A program made the position numbers and the translations under genes. Of a stretch of 64,000 bases of DNA, positions 35,986 through 47,209 are shown in pieces. The stretch's first letter is position 1; every line of letters begins with the position of its first letter. The notes under the pieces were generated by a model. It did not search any database. It worked only from the letters and a program-made list of their open reading frames with translations, and was not told the DNA's origin. The stretch is from Halobacillus salinarum. Lineage in GTDB: Bacteria; Bacillota; Bacilli; Bacillales; Halobacillaceae. The stretch covers positions 2,604,001-2,668,000 of the forward strand of contig NZ_CP095073.1 of the NCBI RefSeq assembly GCF_022919095.1, written 5' to 3'.

Positions 35986-38550
35986 TTATGATTTTAGCTT
36001 TTTTTGCAAACGATATAACTCGTTCATGGCATCCATTGGAGTCATTTCCATAAGGTTTAATTGTGACAGCTGCTTTTCAAGATCCTCATTCTCAGCTTTT
36101 GGTTTCTTTTGTCGGGCTTCTTCCACAAACAGACTCAATTGTTGCTCCTGACCAGCCGCCGCTTCATTCCGAGCAGGATTTTCAAGCAAGGCTAATAATT
36201 CCGATGCCCTGTCTATGAGTGAAGAAGGCATCTCAGCAAGCTTGGCTACATGAATGCCATAGCTTTCATCTGCTGCCCCCTCTTTTATTTGATGAAGAAA
36301 AATGACATTTCCTTCGTATTCCTCTGCACGTACGTGTACATTTTTCAACCGGTTCAGCTCATTCTCCAGCGATGTCAGCTCATGGTAATGAGTGGAAAAA
36401 AGCGTTTTGGCGCGGATATGCTCATGAATATGTTCGACAATGGCTTGAGCAAGCGCCATTCCGTCGTACGTACTTGTACCCCGGCCTATTTCATCTAAGA
36501 GAATCATGCTGTTTTCTGTCGCATGACTCAAGGCATGATTAGCTTCTAACATTTCGACCATAAATGTACTTTGCCCGGAGACGAGATCATCTGCTGCTCC
36601 AATTCTTGTGAAAATCTGATCAAAGATTGGAAGATTGGCAGATTCACAAGGAACAAAACTGCCCATCTGCCCCATGATAGCCGTGAGTGCAAGCTGCCGC
36701 ATATACGTACTTTTCCCTGACATATTAGGACCTGTTATGAGAAGGATATCCGTCTCATCATCTAAATAAATGTCATTGGGTACAAAAGTTTCTTCTTTCA
36801 TCACTCGTTCCACTACGGGATGTCTGCCCTTTTTTATATCCACAGTCCGTGTCTCGTGATACTCCGGCTTAACGTAATCATGACTCTCAGCAGCCTCTGC
36901 AAATCCCTGAAGTACATCAATTGTACTTAGTTGATCCGCAAGCAGCTGCAGCTTATGCACAAATGCTTTCACCCGTTCACGCACTTGCAAAAATAATTCG
37001 TACTCAAGCTCCACTCCCTTTTCTGACGCTTCTAAAATTAACGCTTCTTTCTCTTTTAACTCAGGTGTGATAAAACGTTCAGCGTTTGTTAACGTCTGCT
37101 TGCGTTCATAGCGATCTTCAGGCAGGTGTTTTAAATTAGCTCTTGTCACCTCTATATAATAGCCAAACACTCGGTTATAGCCGATTTTTAACGACCGGAT
37201 TCCAGTCGCTTCCCGTTCCTTAGCTTCCAACTCGGCAATCCACTGTTTCCCGTTCGCCTGTGCATGCCGGTATTCATCTAACTTACTGTTAAACCCGTCC
37301 CGGATCATGCCGCCTTCTTTCAGTGTCTGCGGCGCATCCTCTGCAATGCTCTCCTCAAGAAGCTCTTTTAGTTCCGTTAATGGATCAATCGACTGGTACA
37401 GACGTTCAATCGATTCATTAGCGAAATCCTGAAGAATCTTCAAGATCTCCGGTACTCGAGAGAGCGATTGGCGCAGCTGGATCAGATCGCGGGCGTTTAC
37501 GTTTCCATAAGCAACCCTGCCAGCCAGACGTTCTAAATCATAGACTGAGGTGAGCTGTTCCCTTAAAGATTCCCGTTCAAAGAATTGTTCCAAAAGCCCT
37601 TCTACCTGCTGGTGACGGAGCTCGATGTCCTGCCTGCTTAACAAAGGGCGTTCCATCCATTTTTTAAGCATGCGCGCCCCCATTGAGGTAATCGTGCGAT
37701 CGAGGATTGAAAGAAGACTGCCGGATTTCCCTTGCTTCCTCAACGTTTCCACTAATTCCAGATTCCTTTTGGAATACATGTCTAAAGCCATAAATTGCTT
37801 TAGTTCAATCACATCTACAGGCCGAAGATGTTCAAGTGCACGCTTTTGTGTATGCTGGATATACTGTAACAAACGGCCAAAACCAATGAGAAATTTTTCT
37901 TGATGAATGTTTTCCGTTAAGGGCTGGAATTCATCATCGATTTCTGTACGATCCTCTATGGAAACCGTATAGCCAAGACGTTCTTTTAATCCTTCTACTT
38001 TATCTTCGTTAAGGTCGCTTCCAATGACTATTTCCTTTACAGGGCGGGTGTACAATTCACTTACAGCGGCTTCGAAACCATCCTTTACTAAGGCAATGCT
38101 CGTTTCTCCAGTAGTTAAATCATTGTAGCTGACCGTACATGTTCCATCCGCAAATTCAGTTAAAGATGCTAAATAGTTGTTTTCTTTTTCATTCAGCATA
38201 CTTCCTTCCATAACGGTCCCTGGAGTGATTAATTGAACGACCTCCCGTTTTACTACTCCTTTAGCCGTTTTCGGATCCTCCACCTGCTCACAAATCGCTA
38301 CTTTGAATCCTTTTTCCAACAATTGCTTTATGTAATTTTCAGCAGAATGATAAGGAACGCCGCACATCGGAATCCGGTCTTCCTTGCCACCGTCCCTGCT
38401 CGTTAACGTAATCTCAAGTTCTTTAGAGGCTTTCAAAGCATCCTCAAAAAACATCTCATAAAAGTCACCGAGTCGAAAAAATAAAAAAGCATCCTTATAT
38501 TGTGCCTTTATTTTTAAGTATTGCTGCATCATAGGTGTGTATTGTGCCAT
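35986..38550 (-). CDS. mutS: DNA mismatch recognition protein MutS
   Basis: A 854-residue mismatch sensor. N-terminal mismatch-binding Phe-x-Glu is in [11 protein letters not shown] (about 28-38); lever and clamp domains follow; ATPase Walker [10 protein letters not shown] and Walker [16 protein letters not shown] are near 600-690. The C-terminal tail keeps the SLF beta-clamp-like segment. Heads the mutSL operon. Confidence 0.97.
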   Translation of the reverse strand: MAQYTPMMQQYLKIKAQYKDAFLFFRLGDFYEMFFEDALKASKELEITLTSRDGGKEDRIPMCGVPYHSAENYIKQLLEKGFKVAICEQVEDPKTAKGVVKREVVQLITPGTVMEGSMLNEKENNYLASLTEFADGTCTVSYNDLTTGETSIALVKDGFEAAVSELYTRPVKEIVIGSDLNEDKVEGLKERLGYTVSIEDRTEIDDEFQPLTENIHQEKFLIGFGRLLQYIQHTQKRALEHLRPVDVIELKQFMALDMYSKRNLELVETLRKQGKSGSLLSILDRTITSMGARMLKKWMERPLLSRQDIELRHQQVEGLLEQFFERESLREQLTSVYDLERLAGRVAYGNVNARDLIQLRQSLSRVPEILKILQDFANESIERLYQSIDPLTELKELLEESIAEDAPQTLKEGGMIRDGFNSKLDEYRHAQANGKQWIAELEAKEREATGIRSLKIGYNRVFGYYIEVTRANLKHLPEDRYERKQTLTNAERFITPELKEKEALILEASEKGVELEYELFLQVRERVKAFVHKLQLLADQLSTIDVLQGFAEAAESHDYVKPEYHETRTVDIKKGRHPVVERVMKEETFVPNDIYLDDETDILLITGPNMSGKSTYMRQLALTAIMGQMGSFVPCESANLPIFDQIFTRIGAADDLVSGQSTFMVEMLEANHALSHATENSMILLDEIGRGTSTYDGMALAQAIVEHIHEHIRAKTLFSTHYHELTSLENELNRLKNVHVRAEEYEGNVIFLHQIKEGAADESYGIHVAKLAEMPSSLIDRASELLALLENPARNEAAAGQEQQLSLFVEEARQKKPKAENEDLEKQLSQLNLMEMTPMDAMNELYRLQKKLKS

Positions 38551-38640
38551 TCAATAATCCCCCAAAACGTACAAAATTCGTCATGAGCTCATTATAGCAT
38601 AATAAAAGGACCCCATTGAACGAGATGGGCTTGTCCATAT

Positions 38641-38676
38641 AAAAAAGAAATCCTCGCTGAATCAGCAAGGACTGTG
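38641..38676 (-). terminator. Terminator after cotE
   Basis: TCCTTGCTGA/TCAGCGAGGA stem with one wobble pair and a TTTCTTTTTT tail on the minus strand. Confidence 0.75.
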
Positions 38677-38680
38677 GTCT

Positions 38681-39256
38681 CTAATCATTGTTATGGTCGT
38701 GGCTGTCTGAAGAGGATGGGAGGAAGTCCGTTTCAATTGCTGAAAACTCATCCGATGATAATTCAAAATCGTAATCATCCTCATTATCACAACCGTGAGG
38801 ATCAACTTTTACACATAATTTGGTTTCACCGATGACATCTACGACAAACTCTCTTTCTACCTCTACGCAGATTTTTTGGCCTTGGGCACAAATATTCGCT
38901 TCAAGGCAATTGGGCTGCTGAACAGCCTTGGCAATGACTTCTACATCGTCATGAACACAATTGTGATCCTTAACAGCAAGCGGTACTTGATCGCAATAAT
39001 TTACCCGTTCTGTGACAACTTCTGTTTTCGTATTATCATTATACGAATACCAGACGTTAATGTCGTAGCTGCCGGACACTTCGACGTGATCGCCTTTCTT
39101 CTTTGCATTGTAAATGTGGTTAATGACCCAGCACCCCAATATACTGGTTGGGCGGTGAGAAGGGCTGATCGTATGTTCAGCTTCTGTGAATTTTTTTCCT
39201 TTTCCAATTACAGCCTTCGTGATGATTTCTCTGTAATCACGTTCAAAAAATGACAT
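38681..39256 (-). CDS. cotE: Outer spore coat morphogenetic protein CotE
   Basis: A 191-residue protein matching CotE: N-terminal [37 protein letters not shown], and a strongly acidic Ser/Asp-rich tail ending in a His/Asp/Asn cluster. CotE sits at the inner-outer coat interface of the spore and is needed to assemble the outer coat. Made in the mother cell; I did not find a certain SigE/SigK promoter. Own terminator; position next to mutS is conserved. Confidence 0.94.
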   Translation of the reverse strand: MSFFERDYREIITKAVIGKGKKFTEAEHTISPSHRPTSILGCWVINHIYNAKKKGDHVEVSGSYDINVWYSYNDNTKTEVVTERVNYCDQVPLAVKDHNCVHDDVEVIAKAVQQPNCLEANICAQGQKICVEVEREFVVDVIGETKLCVKVDPHGCDNEDDYDFELSSDEFSAIETDFLPSSSDSHDHNND

Positions 39257-39379
39257 AGGATTCTCTCCTCCTTATTCTACCACCCATCCTATGCTTGGGC
39301 TGGGCGGTTGGTGACTAAAAATAATAATGGCTTTAGGACGTGTGTAATTCATTCTATGCAAATGCCCATAGAATTGTAC

Positions 39380-39420
39380 AAAAAAAATCCGTCAGAAGTG
39401 AAAACCTTCTGACGGATGGC
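39380..39420 (-). terminator. Terminator after ricA
   Basis: Twelve-base perfect stem ATCCGTCAGAAG/CTTCTGACGGAT and a seven-T tail on the minus strand. Confidence 0.9.
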
Positions 39421-39426
39421 GTCAAA

Positions 39427-39855
39427 TTAGTGATTACAAGATGTTTGATTATTTAATTGTGACCCCGTTTCCCCTTTGAGAACGTCTCCTCCCGTAGAGC
39501 GGATCACTTCATTGGAAACTTCACGGGAAATTGTACTTGAAACCATTTGCAGTATATCATTAATGACCATTTGGGATTCTTTGAATTCAGCAACGACAGG
39601 AATTTGATCGAGCTCTTCCTGCAGACGGTCGATCTCTTTTTCTACTTTTTCGAGCGCTTCTGTTTTTCCATACGCTTGGAAATTCACGGCTTGTTTCTGC
39701 AAAGCTTTAATCCTTTGGATATAGTCCTGGACCTTTTTATTTTCATTCAGCTTAGCTTCCAGTTGTTTAAAACGGTCAATTTCCTCGATATCTGCCATCA
39801 TTTTGGCAAGCTTATGAGCTTCTTCCACCACTTGCTTTCTAGTATATTGAGCCAT
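39427..39855 (-). CDS. ricA: RicA (YmcA), RNase Y-modulating Fe-S complex subunit
   Basis: A 142-residue helical protein of the YmcA/YlbF family, with two long helices and a C-terminal Cys (TSCNH). With RicF (YlbF) and RicT (YaaT) it forms a complex that carries Fe-S clusters, directs RNase Y cleavage and influences biofilm, competence and sporulation. Its ATG overlaps the miaB stop by one base (TAATG), so it is coupled to miaB. RNase Y itself is encoded nearby (45307-46869). Confidence 0.9.
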   Translation of the reverse strand: MAQYTRKQVVEEAHKLAKMMADIEEIDRFKQLEAKLNENKKVQDYIQRIKALQKQAVNFQAYGKTEALEKVEKEIDRLQEELDQIPVVAEFKESQMVINDILQMVSSTISREVSNEVIRSTGGDVLKGETGSQLNNQTSCNH

Positions 39856-41426
39856 TATTTCACCTCTGCTCTTTCCTCAACCATTTCGCCGTCCAAGGAC
39901 CAGGTTTTTGCTTTCACAATTTTAACCGGTACAATCTGGCCGATGGCTGATTTAGGACCTGTAAAATTAACGAGTTTATTACGCTTCGTATGTCCTGCTA
40001 AAACATCTGGATTATTCTTACTTTCTCCCTCGACGAGGACTTCCACAATTTCGCCTTCATACTTCTGCATCGCTTCTGCAGAGTATTGATTGACTATGTG
40101 ATTTAACCGCTGCAGCCGGTCTTTTTTCTCTTCCATCGGAATGTTATCCTTCATTTTAGCCGCAGGAGTGCCCTCTCTTGGGGAATAAATAAACGTATAA
40201 GCAGCTTCAAAACCGACTTCCTCCACGAGTGATAACGTATCCTGGAACTGTTCTTCCGTTTCATTCGGGAAGCCCACGATAATATCCGTGGTCAAAGTAG
40301 CCTCCGGCATCGCTGCACGAATTTTTCGAACAAGCTCCATATACTGCTCTCTTGAGTACTTACGTCCCATGATCTTAAGCACATCGGAATTGCCGCTCTG
40401 AACCGGCAGATGAATGTGATCAAGCATGTTTCCACCTTTAGCGAGAACTTCAATTAAGCGATCATCAAAATCGCGCGGGTGAGAGGTTGTAAACCGGATC
40501 CGCGGGATATCAATTCCGCGGAGATCATCCATTAAATCGCCTAACCCGTATTCCATATCCAAATCTTTTCCGTACGCATTTACATTTTGACCAAGAAGCG
40601 TGATTTCTTTATACCCTTGGGCAGCGAGGTGTCTGACTTCCTGGATGATATCTTCAGGCAGACGGCTCCTTTCCTTTCCGCGTGTGTAAGGCACAATACA
40701 GTACGTACAAAATTTGTCACAGCCGTACATAATGTTGACCCATGCTTTAATGTTGCCTTTTCTGGAACGGGGAAGATTCTCTATAATATCCCCTTCCTTC
40801 GACCAGACATCAATGACCATTTCCTTGCCGAACATGGCCTCTTTCACAAGCTGCGGCAACCGGTGAATATTATGTGTTCCAAAGATTAAATCAATGAACG
40901 GATGCTTTTTCAAGATGCGGTTTACTACAGATTCTTCTTGGGACATACACCCGCAGACACCGATAATTAAGTTAGGATTTTCCATTTTAAGAGGCTTTAA
41001 GTGACCGATTTCGCCAAACACTTTGTTTTCTGCGTTCTCACGGATCGCACACGTGTTCAGCAGGATCACATCGGCTTCCTTCGTATCTTCCGTTGATTCA
41101 TAACCCATCTCTTCAAAGATACCTGCCATTACTTCGGTGTCATGTTCGTTCATTTGACATCCATACGTGCGGATTAAATATTTTCTTCCTTTCCCAACTC
41201 TCTCCATGTCTTCAGGAATCGAGAAATCATAATGAAATTCCACCTTTTGTTTGCGTCGGCGCTGAGCATCCCGCAAATTAGGAGGCTGATAGGTCGTTTC
41301 AAAATATTCCATAAAATCTTCGCTGCTTTTTTCTTTAATCCGCTTCAAGTTATCCTGGTCGGATTTTACGTCCGCTGGATCTATTTGGCGAATTTGCGTC
41401 ATTTGTTTTCGTTGTTCTTCGTTCAT
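39855..41426 (-). CDS. miaB: tRNA-2-methylthio-N6-dimethylallyladenosine synthase MiaB
   Basis: A 523-residue radical SAM methylthiotransferase acting on i6A37 of tRNA made by MiaA. UPF0004 domain with the three auxiliary-cluster cysteines ([29 protein letters not shown]), radical SAM motif [15 protein letters not shown], and C-terminal TRAM domain. The first ~65 residues are an extension typical of Bacillus MiaB. Followed by ricA with overlap. Confidence 0.96.
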   Translation of the reverse strand: MNEEQRKQMTQIRQIDPADVKSDQDNLKRIKEKSSEDFMEYFETTYQPPNLRDAQRRRKQKVEFHYDFSIPEDMERVGKGRKYLIRTYGCQMNEHDTEVMAGIFEEMGYESTEDTKEADVILLNTCAIRENAENKVFGEIGHLKPLKMENPNLIIGVCGCMSQEESVVNRILKKHPFIDLIFGTHNIHRLPQLVKEAMFGKEMVIDVWSKEGDIIENLPRSRKGNIKAWVNIMYGCDKFCTYCIVPYTRGKERSRLPEDIIQEVRHLAAQGYKEITLLGQNVNAYGKDLDMEYGLGDLMDDLRGIDIPRIRFTTSHPRDFDDRLIEVLAKGGNMLDHIHLPVQSGNSDVLKIMGRKYSREQYMELVRKIRAAMPEATLTTDIIVGFPNETEEQFQDTLSLVEEVGFEAAYTFIYSPREGTPAAKMKDNIPMEEKKDRLQRLNHIVNQYSAEAMQKYEGEIVEVLVEGESKNNPDVLAGHTKRNKLVNFTGPKSAIGQIVPVKIVKAKTWSLDGEMVEERAEVK

Positions 41427-41580
41427 GGTTATCTCCTTTCAGAAAGAGCCTGCTAACTGCCTTATTATATCAGGATTCACCCACTTTTTTAAGTGCCCAA
41501 ACATGCCTTCCTTTTAATGCAGGCAGTTGTCCAACCTCTAACCACTAATTATACTACAAAAAGGATTGGAAAATAAAGAT

Positions 41581-41608
41581 AGACCGCTAAGATAAGCCTT
41601 AACGGTCT
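41581..41608 (-). terminator. Terminator after kbl
   Basis: AGACCGTTAA/TTAGCGGTCT stem with one mismatch, then ATCTTTATTTTC on the minus strand. Weak tail. Confidence 0.5.
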
Positions 41609-41617
41609 ATACGTTAT

Positions 41618-42793
41618 TTAAATAATCGCTAACTTTCTGCCTGCTTTTTCAAAAGCATCAAGCGCTTCCTGCAATTCTTCTTTCGAGTGTTCCGCTGTTA
41701 CGATCGTACGAATCCTTGCTTTTCCCTTTGGAACAGTAGGAAAAACGATTCCTTGAGCGAATACACCTTGTTCAAACAGTTCGTCCGAGAACTTATGGGT
41801 CAGCGCATCATCGCCGATTAGCACAGGAGTTACCGGTGTCTGGCTTATGCCGGTATCGAATCCGAGCTTAGTTAATCCATCTTTAAAGAACTTCGTGTTT
41901 TCCCAAAGCTTTTCAATCAGCTCCGGTTCTTCTAATAGCACGTCAATGGCTGCAGCATTGGCCGCTGTAACTGCCGGGGGATGAGAAGTGCTGAATAAGA
42001 ATGGACGGCCTTTATGAATTAAGTATTCTCTTAACGTTTTCGTGCTTGCTACATATCCGCCGAGCACACCTATTGCTTTACTCAGTGTACCTACTTGAAT
42101 ATGAACACGGCCATCTAGATTAAAATGATTGACCGATCCTCTTCCATTGCTGCCAAGGACACCGCTGGCATGAGCATCATCCACCATCACCAGGGCATTG
42201 TATTTTTCGCAAAGCTCGACAATTTCAGGTAATGGAGCAATGTTCCCATCCATGGAAAAGACACCGTCCGTAACAACCAAGCGTGTCCGGTAATCTTTAC
42301 TTTCCTTCAGCGCCTCTTCCAGTGATCCCATATCAACGTGTTTATATATCTTACGGTCTGCTTTTGTCAAACGAATACCATCGATGATGGACGCATGGTT
42401 TAATTCATCTGAAATGACTACATCCTCTTTGCCAAGAATAGAAGAAAGCACGCCTTGATTAGTTGTAAAACCCGACTGAAAAACGAGAGCAGCCTCGGTA
42501 TGCTTAAATTCAGCAAGCTTTTTTTCAAATTCCTCATGCATCGATAAGGTGCCGGCAATGGTACGAACAGAACCCGTACCCACGCCATACTTTTCGTTTG
42601 CCTGATCTGCGGCTTGAACAAGTCTGGGATGCGAAGTAAGTCCTAAGTAATTGTTAGAGGAAAGCTGAATAACTTCTTTTCCTTTGATCTTTACTTTAGA
42701 ACCTTGTGCTGATTCAAGTGGAATCAAGTTTCTAAACGTTCCCTGTTCTTTCATCTGATCGAGCTCTTCTTGCAGATACTCAAAACCCTTCAT
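41618..42793 (-). CDS. kbl: 2-amino-3-ketobutyrate CoA ligase (glycine C-acetyltransferase)
   Basis: PLP enzyme that splits 2-amino-3-oxobutyrate with CoA into glycine and acetyl-CoA, the second step of threonine catabolism after Tdh. 391 residues. [15 protein letters not shown] start region, [10 protein letters not shown], and the PLP lysine in [21 protein letters not shown] precedes the ATG, 19 bases after tdh. Confidence 0.95.
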   Translation of the reverse strand: MKGFEYLQEELDQMKEQGTFRNLIPLESAQGSKVKIKGKEVIQLSSNNYLGLTSHPRLVQAADQANEKYGVGTGSVRTIAGTLSMHEEFEKKLAEFKHTEAALVFQSGFTTNQGVLSSILGKEDVVISDELNHASIIDGIRLTKADRKIYKHVDMGSLEEALKESKDYRTRLVVTDGVFSMDGNIAPLPEIVELCEKYNALVMVDDAHASGVLGSNGRGSVNHFNLDGRVHIQVGTLSKAIGVLGGYVASTKTLREYLIHKGRPFLFSTSHPPAVTAANAAAIDVLLEEPELIEKLWENTKFFKDGLTKLGFDTGISQTPVTPVLIGDDALTHKFSDELFEQGVFAQGIVFPTVPKGKARIRTIVTAEHSKEELQEALDAFEKAGRKLAII

Positions 42794-42812
42794 TAAGAAT
42801 CCTCCTTGTCAA

Positions 42813-43853
42813 TTATGGGTGCAATACTACTTTACCGCACTTTCCTTCGTTCATTAAATCAAATCCATATTCAAACTCTTCCAATTTCAAATGATGAGTA
42901 ACCATAGGCTTGACATCTACCTGCCCGGAATGAAGTAGGCGGGAAACCTGCTGCCAAGTTTCGAACATTTTTCTTCCTGTAATTCCTTGGACATGAATAC
43001 CTTTGAAGACTATATCATTGGTGACGTCTAAAGTTACTGGTTTTGCCGGCAGACTTAAAATAGACATTCTGCCGCCATTGGTAATCATTTTGAATCCTTG
43101 ATCCATCGCTGCCGGATGCCCGCTCATCTCACAAACAACGTCTACTCCATGACCATTCGTCAAAGCTTTCGCTTCCTTTACAGGGTCAACGTTTCCAGAA
43201 TGAATGACAGCAGACGCTCCCATCTGTTTGGCCAAATCCAAGCGGTACTCATTTAAATCGAAGGCCAGGACTTGGGATGCTCCAGCTGCTTTTGCTACTC
43301 CTACAGCCATTAATCCAATGGGACCACACCCGATAACAGCAACGGATTTCCCTGCCACCTCTCCGTTTAAAACCGTGTGGACAGCATTCCCCATCGGCTC
43401 TTGTACGGAGGCGATATCGGTCGGCATGTCCTCAGGATTACGCCAGAGGTTTTTGGCTGGCAGTGCTACGTATTCCGCAAAACAACCTTGTGTATCTACA
43501 CCAATAATTTTTGTATTTTCACAAATATGATACTGTCCGGTTAAACATTGGGGACAATCGCCGCATACGAGGTGCGTTTCAGCGCTTACATAATCTCCAA
43601 TAGTAAAATTATTTACCTTTTCGCCAACTTCTACTACTTCTCCTGCAAATTCATGCCCGAATACATAAGGAGGCTGAACGCGGCTCGCAGACCATTCATC
43701 CCAATTATAGATGTGCACGTCTGTGCCGCAAATGGAAGTTGCTTTAACTCGAATCAATACTTCTTCTTCTCCTATAGAAGGAATCGAAACTTCTCTAAGT
43801 TCGGCACCTACTCCTCGTTGATGTTTAACAATTGCTTTCATAGTTCCATTCAC
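42813..43853 (-). CDS. tdh: L-threonine 3-dehydrogenase
   Basis: Zinc-dependent NAD dehydrogenase oxidising threonine to 2-amino-3-oxobutyrate. 346 residues. Catalytic zinc ligands begin at CGTDVHIYN and HEFAG; structural zinc cysteines are CGDCPQCLTGQYHIC; nucleotide fold GCGPIGLMAVGVAKAAGA. I prefer the GTG at 43853 (MNGTMKAIVK), eight bases after GGGAG and matching the short extension of B. subtilis Tdh; the ATG at 43841 is possible. First gene of tdh-kbl. Confidence 0.93.
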   Translation of the reverse strand: MNGTMKAIVKHQRGVGAELREVSIPSIGEEEVLIRVKATSICGTDVHIYNWDEWSASRVQPPYVFGHEFAGEVVEVGEKVNNFTIGDYVSAETHLVCGDCPQCLTGQYHICENTKIIGVDTQGCFAEYVALPAKNLWRNPEDMPTDIASVQEPMGNAVHTVLNGEVAGKSVAVIGCGPIGLMAVGVAKAAGASQVLAFDLNEYRLDLAKQMGASAVIHSGNVDPVKEAKALTNGHGVDVVCEMSGHPAAMDQGFKMITNGGRMSILSLPAKPVTLDVTNDIVFKGIHVQGITGRKMFETWQQVSRLLHSGQVDVKPMVTHHLKLEEFEYGFDLMNEGKCGKVVLHP

Positions 43854-43904
43854 AGTGAACACTCCCGTTACATTCCTCTTTAAACAAAAACTAATACTAC
43901 CACA

Positions 43905-43960
43905 ATCTTAACATGTTATAATTTTTCCGCAACCCTTCGTGTACGTACACAGTGTACACT
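43905..43960 (-). promoter_or_regulatory. tdh promoter with two abutting palindromes upstream
   Basis: TTGCGG (43927-43932) and TAAGAT (43905-43910) with a 16-base spacer on the minus strand. Directly upstream lie two perfect palindromes head to tail: GTGTACGTACAC (43939-43950) and AGTGTACACT (43951-43960). They look like a two-dimer binding site for a regulator placed as an activator or a threonine-responsive factor; identity unknown. Confidence 0.55.
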
Positions 43961-43966
43961 TGAACA

Positions 43967-44004
43967 TTAAAAAAACTACACTCTGTAGAAGAGTGCAGTT
44001 TCAC
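43967..44004 (-). terminator. Terminator after spoVS
   Basis: AACTGCACTC/GAGTGTAGTT stem with one wobble pair and a seven-T tail on the minus strand. Confidence 0.8.
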
Positions 44005-44036
44005 TATAAATAATTGAATTTTTCATGAAAGCGCAG

Positions 44037-44297
44037 TTAACGAGGTTCGACAATTAACTTAATCGCCGTACGTTCCTCCTCATCAATCATAATATCAGTA
44101 AAGGCAGGAATGCAGATTAAGTCCATTCCGCTAGGTGCCACAAATCCACGAGCAATCGCAACCGCTTTCACAGCCTGGTTCAAAGCACCTGCTCCGATTG
44201 CCTGAATTTCTGCAGTACCATTCTCCCTAACCACATTTGCTAAAGCTCCTGCTACTGAATTAGGTACGGATTTAGCTGATACTTTTAATACATCCAT
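44037..44297 (-). CDS. spoVS: Stage V sporulation protein S
   Basis: An 86-residue Alba-like protein, almost invariant in spore formers: MDVLKVSAKSVPNSVAGALA ... NQAVKAVAIARGFVAPSG. SpoVS affects coat assembly and septation in sporulation; nucleic-acid binding is suggested by its fold. The ATG at 44297 follows AAGGAGGAG and gives the canonical length. Single gene with terminator. Confidence 0.97.
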   Translation of the reverse strand: MDVLKVSAKSVPNSVAGALANVVRENGTAEIQAIGAGALNQAVKAVAIARGFVAPSGMDLICIPAFTDIMIDEEERTAIKLIVEPR

Positions 44298-44404
44298 TAC
44301 TAGCTCCTCCTTCAATCACTATAGTTATTCCATAACTACTATATTCTTGGAGATGTAGAATATTACTTTTCATTATGAGTGAAGTTGTCACAAAATTCAA
44401 ATAA

Positions 44405-45202
44405 TCAGCGGAAGAAGGGGTGATCATCATTGATGAGGATACGTTCTACTTTTTGAGCTTTGCCTGTCCGCTCGTCTACATCTGCCAAAAATCCGCTTAA
44501 TTGTGTTCTTCCCTTTTTTGGAACTTCAAAACGTACAGGAAGATTTGTCAGGAAGCGTTTGAGTACAGCTTCTCTTTCCATTCCTAATATTCCGTCATAA
44601 GGCCCCGTCATCCCTACGTCTGAAATATAGCCTGTACCCGCTGGAAGAATTCGTTCATCGGCTGTCTGAATATGGGTGTGCGTACCAACGTTCACACTTA
44701 CGCGACCATCTACATACCACCCCATTGCTTGCTTTTCGCTTGTTGCTTCTGCATGAAAATCAAGAAAAATTACATTCGTTCTTTTTTTTGCCTGCGCTAT
44801 TAAATCATCGATCTTTCTAAAAGGATCGTCGTTCGGAGCCAGAAACGTTCTCCCTTGTAAATTAATAACAGCAATTTCCGCCTTTGGTGTTTTAATAAAT
44901 GTCATGCCGCTTCCAGGTGTACCTTCCGGGAAATTAGCGGGTCTGATTAAATAGTCCGCATCATCGATAAAATCAAAAATTTCTTTCTTATCCCACGAAT
45001 GATTGCCAAGGGTAACGGCCTGGGCACCGCACTCAAGAAACCGGCGATAGATTTTTTCAGTAATGCCTTTTCCAGATGCTGCGTTTTCGCCATTAATAAT
45101 CGTTGCAGCTGGCTGGTATTTTTCTTTCAGCTTCGGAAGGTATTCTTCTACCATCTCTCTTCCTGGAGAGCCTACCACGTCCCCGATAAATAAAATTCTC
45201 AT
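44405..45202 (-). CDS. ymdB: Metallophosphoesterase YmdB
   Basis: A 265-residue phosphodiesterase of the YmdB family acting on 2',3'-cyclic nucleotides and affecting biofilm and motility decisions in B. subtilis. Metal ligands: GDVVGSPGRE (D8 region), NGENAASGKG, GNHSWD, HAEATSEK, GTHTHIQTAD. Downstream of rny as in Bacillus, with a terminator-like hairpin between them. Confidence 0.94.
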   Translation of the reverse strand: MRILFIGDVVGSPGREMVEEYLPKLKEKYQPAATIINGENAASGKGITEKIYRRFLECGAQAVTLGNHSWDKKEIFDFIDDADYLIRPANFPEGTPGSGMTFIKTPKAEIAVINLQGRTFLAPNDDPFRKIDDLIAQAKKRTNVIFLDFHAEATSEKQAMGWYVDGRVSVNVGTHTHIQTADERILPAGTGYISDVGMTGPYDGILGMEREAVLKRFLTNLPVRFEVPKKGRTQLSGFLADVDERTGKAQKVERILINDDHPFFR

Positions 45203-45276
45203 GACATCGATTCCTTTCTATATCCTGCTCTATTTCCTCTTAGTAGTATTTCCTTTTCTATGACCTGTAAAACAGC

Positions 45277-45304
45277 AATGAAGCGGCCCAAGGGCCGCTT
45301 CATT
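45277..45304 (-). terminator. Terminator-like hairpin after rny
   Basis: AATGAAGCGGCCC and GGGCCGCTTCATT pair almost completely; the minus-strand tail is GCTGTTTTAC, so termination may be partial and allow some read-through to ymdB. Confidence 0.6.
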
Positions 45305-45306
45305 TA

Positions 45307-46869
45307 TTATTTCGCATATTCCACTGAGCGTGTTTCACGAATAACGGTTACTTTAATATGACCTGGATAATCGAGTTCTCCCTCGATTCGATTTCTAATA
45401 TCTCGTGCTAATCGTTTCGCTTCAAGATCATCAATTTCATCAGGACGAACCATAATACGAACTTCGCGTCCAGCCTGGATGGCAAAGGATTTTTCAACGC
45501 CTTCATAGGACTCTGAAATTTCCTCCAGTTTCTCAAGCCGTTTAATATAATTTTCGAGAGTTTCACTTCTAGCACCTGGGCGGGCAGCGGAAAGAGCATC
45601 TGCTGCAGCAACCAGAACCGAAATGATAGACGTCGGTTCTTCGTCACCATGGTGAGAAGCAATCGCATTAATTACAGTTTCATTTTCTTTGTACTTGGTT
45701 GCCAGTTCTTTCCCAATTTCGACATGACTGCCTTCCACTTCATGGTCAATCGCTTTACCAATATCGTGGAGCAGACCCGCGCGGCGGGCTAGCATTTCAT
45801 CTTCGCCTAATTCTGCGGCAAGCAGTCCCGAAAGATAGGCAACTTCAGTAGAGTGTTTAAGCACGTTTTGTCCATAACTGGTACGGTATTTCAAACGGCC
45901 TAATATTTTTACAAGGTCAGGGTGAAGACCATGAACACCAACCTCAAAGGTGGTTTGTTCTCCAACCTCTCGTATATAATCATCTACTTCACGGCGGGAC
46001 TTGTCCACCATTTCCTCGATGCGAGCTGGGTGGATCCGTCCATCCTGGACCAGTTTTTCAAGCGCCATGCGTGCAGTTTCCCGTCGAATCGGATCAAACC
46101 CTGAAAGAATGACCGCTTCCGGTGTATCATCAATGATAAGATCAATTCCAGTAAGAGTTTCCAGGGTACGGATATTACGTCCTTCACGACCAATAATCCG
46201 ACCTTTCATTTCGTCATTAGGTAAATTGACGACAGAAACCGTCGTTTCCGCAACATGATCTGCGGCGCATCGTTGCAAGGCAAGTGAAAGAATGCTTTTC
46301 GCCTTCTTGTCTGCTTCTTCTTTCGCGCGATTTTCTGCTTCTTTAATCATAATCGCAGTTTCGTGTGAAACCTCTTGTTCTACACGTTCAAGGATAATCT
46401 GTTTCGCCTGATCTGATGTTAAGCCTGATACTCGTTCGAGCTCGGCTTGCTGTTCTTGAAGCATAGCTTTCACTTTGCTTTCCATTTCTTCAATTTGTTG
46501 TTGTCTCTCGGCAAGAGTCCCTTCTTTCTTTTCAAGTGATAAATCACGCTGATCAAGCGTGCCACTTTTACGATCAAGATTCTCTTCTTTCTGTGTTAAA
46601 CGATTTTCAGTTTTCTGCAGTTCCATGCGGCGTTCGCGGATTTCATTTTCCGCTTCTTGACGAAATTTCTGGTTCTCTTCTTTCGCTTCAAGAAGAGCTT
46701 CCTTCTTAGCAGATTCCGCATTTCGTCTTCCTTCCTCGACGATTTGCTTCGCTAGTTCCTCTGCACTGGAAATTTTCGCCTCCGCAATCGATTTCCGAAT
46801 AAGATAACCAACAACAGAACCGACGATAAGGGCAAGCAAAATGAAGATGAGCGAGGATATCAAATCCAT
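45307..46869 (-). CDS. rny: Ribonuclease Y
   Basis: A 520-residue membrane-anchored endoribonuclease starting bulk mRNA decay. N-terminal span at ~5-23, long Glu/Lys/Gln coiled coil to ~200, KH domain ([20 protein letters not shown]), and HD domain with [23 protein letters not shown] before the ATG. Works with the RicA complex encoded at 39427-39855. Confidence 0.97.
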   Translation of the reverse strand: MDLISSLIFILLALIVGSVVGYLIRKSIAEAKISSAEELAKQIVEEGRRNAESAKKEALLEAKEENQKFRQEAENEIRERRMELQKTENRLTQKEENLDRKSGTLDQRDLSLEKKEGTLAERQQQIEEMESKVKAMLQEQQAELERVSGLTSDQAKQIILERVEQEVSHETAIMIKEAENRAKEEADKKAKSILSLALQRCAADHVAETTVSVVNLPNDEMKGRIIGREGRNIRTLETLTGIDLIIDDTPEAVILSGFDPIRRETARMALEKLVQDGRIHPARIEEMVDKSRREVDDYIREVGEQTTFEVGVHGLHPDLVKILGRLKYRTSYGQNVLKHSTEVAYLSGLLAAELGEDEMLARRAGLLHDIGKAIDHEVEGSHVEIGKELATKYKENETVINAIASHHGDEEPTSIISVLVAAADALSAARPGARSETLENYIKRLEKLEEISESYEGVEKSFAIQAGREVRIMVRPDEIDDLEAKRLARDIRNRIEGELDYPGHIKVTVIRETRSVEYAK

Positions 46870-46982
46870 AATTTCACCTCCTCTTGCTATGAACTTGGTC
46901 CGTTTGTCGGCATGTACAAACGATTCATTTTCAGTTTCATTACTGTTAAAATAGGGTATAAAGATGAAAATGATACACTCTC

Positions 46983-47011
46983 ATTTTATTCCTGACGTTT
47001 GGTAATGTCAA
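46983..47011 (-). promoter_or_regulatory. Sigma-A promoter of rny
   Basis: Perfect TTGACA (47006-47011) and TAAAAT (46983-46988) with a 17-base spacer on the minus strand, about 115 bases before the rny start. Apart from this and the recA terminator, I see no gene in the 340 bases 46870-47209. Confidence 0.7.
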
Positions 47012-47077
47012 GGAATCGTCATATTTATGTCATCATTTAAGGCGAAATATTTAAAACTATCAGTCTATTTGGACGAT

Positions 47078-47108
47078 CAAAAAACAGTGCCGCACGTGCA
47101 CTGTTTTC
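47078..47108 (-). terminator. Terminator after recA
   Basis: AAAACAGTGC/GCACTGTTTT stem and a TTTTTTG tail on the minus strand, ~100 bases past the recA stop. Confidence 0.8.
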
Positions 47109-47209
47109 GATGTTTTTACGAGACTCTCACTACAGATTGATCAGCTGGTCATTAACTTTGCTGTGAAAGAGAGTTTACGGCAAAACAAACCGTATGAAAG
47201 GTGAAATAC

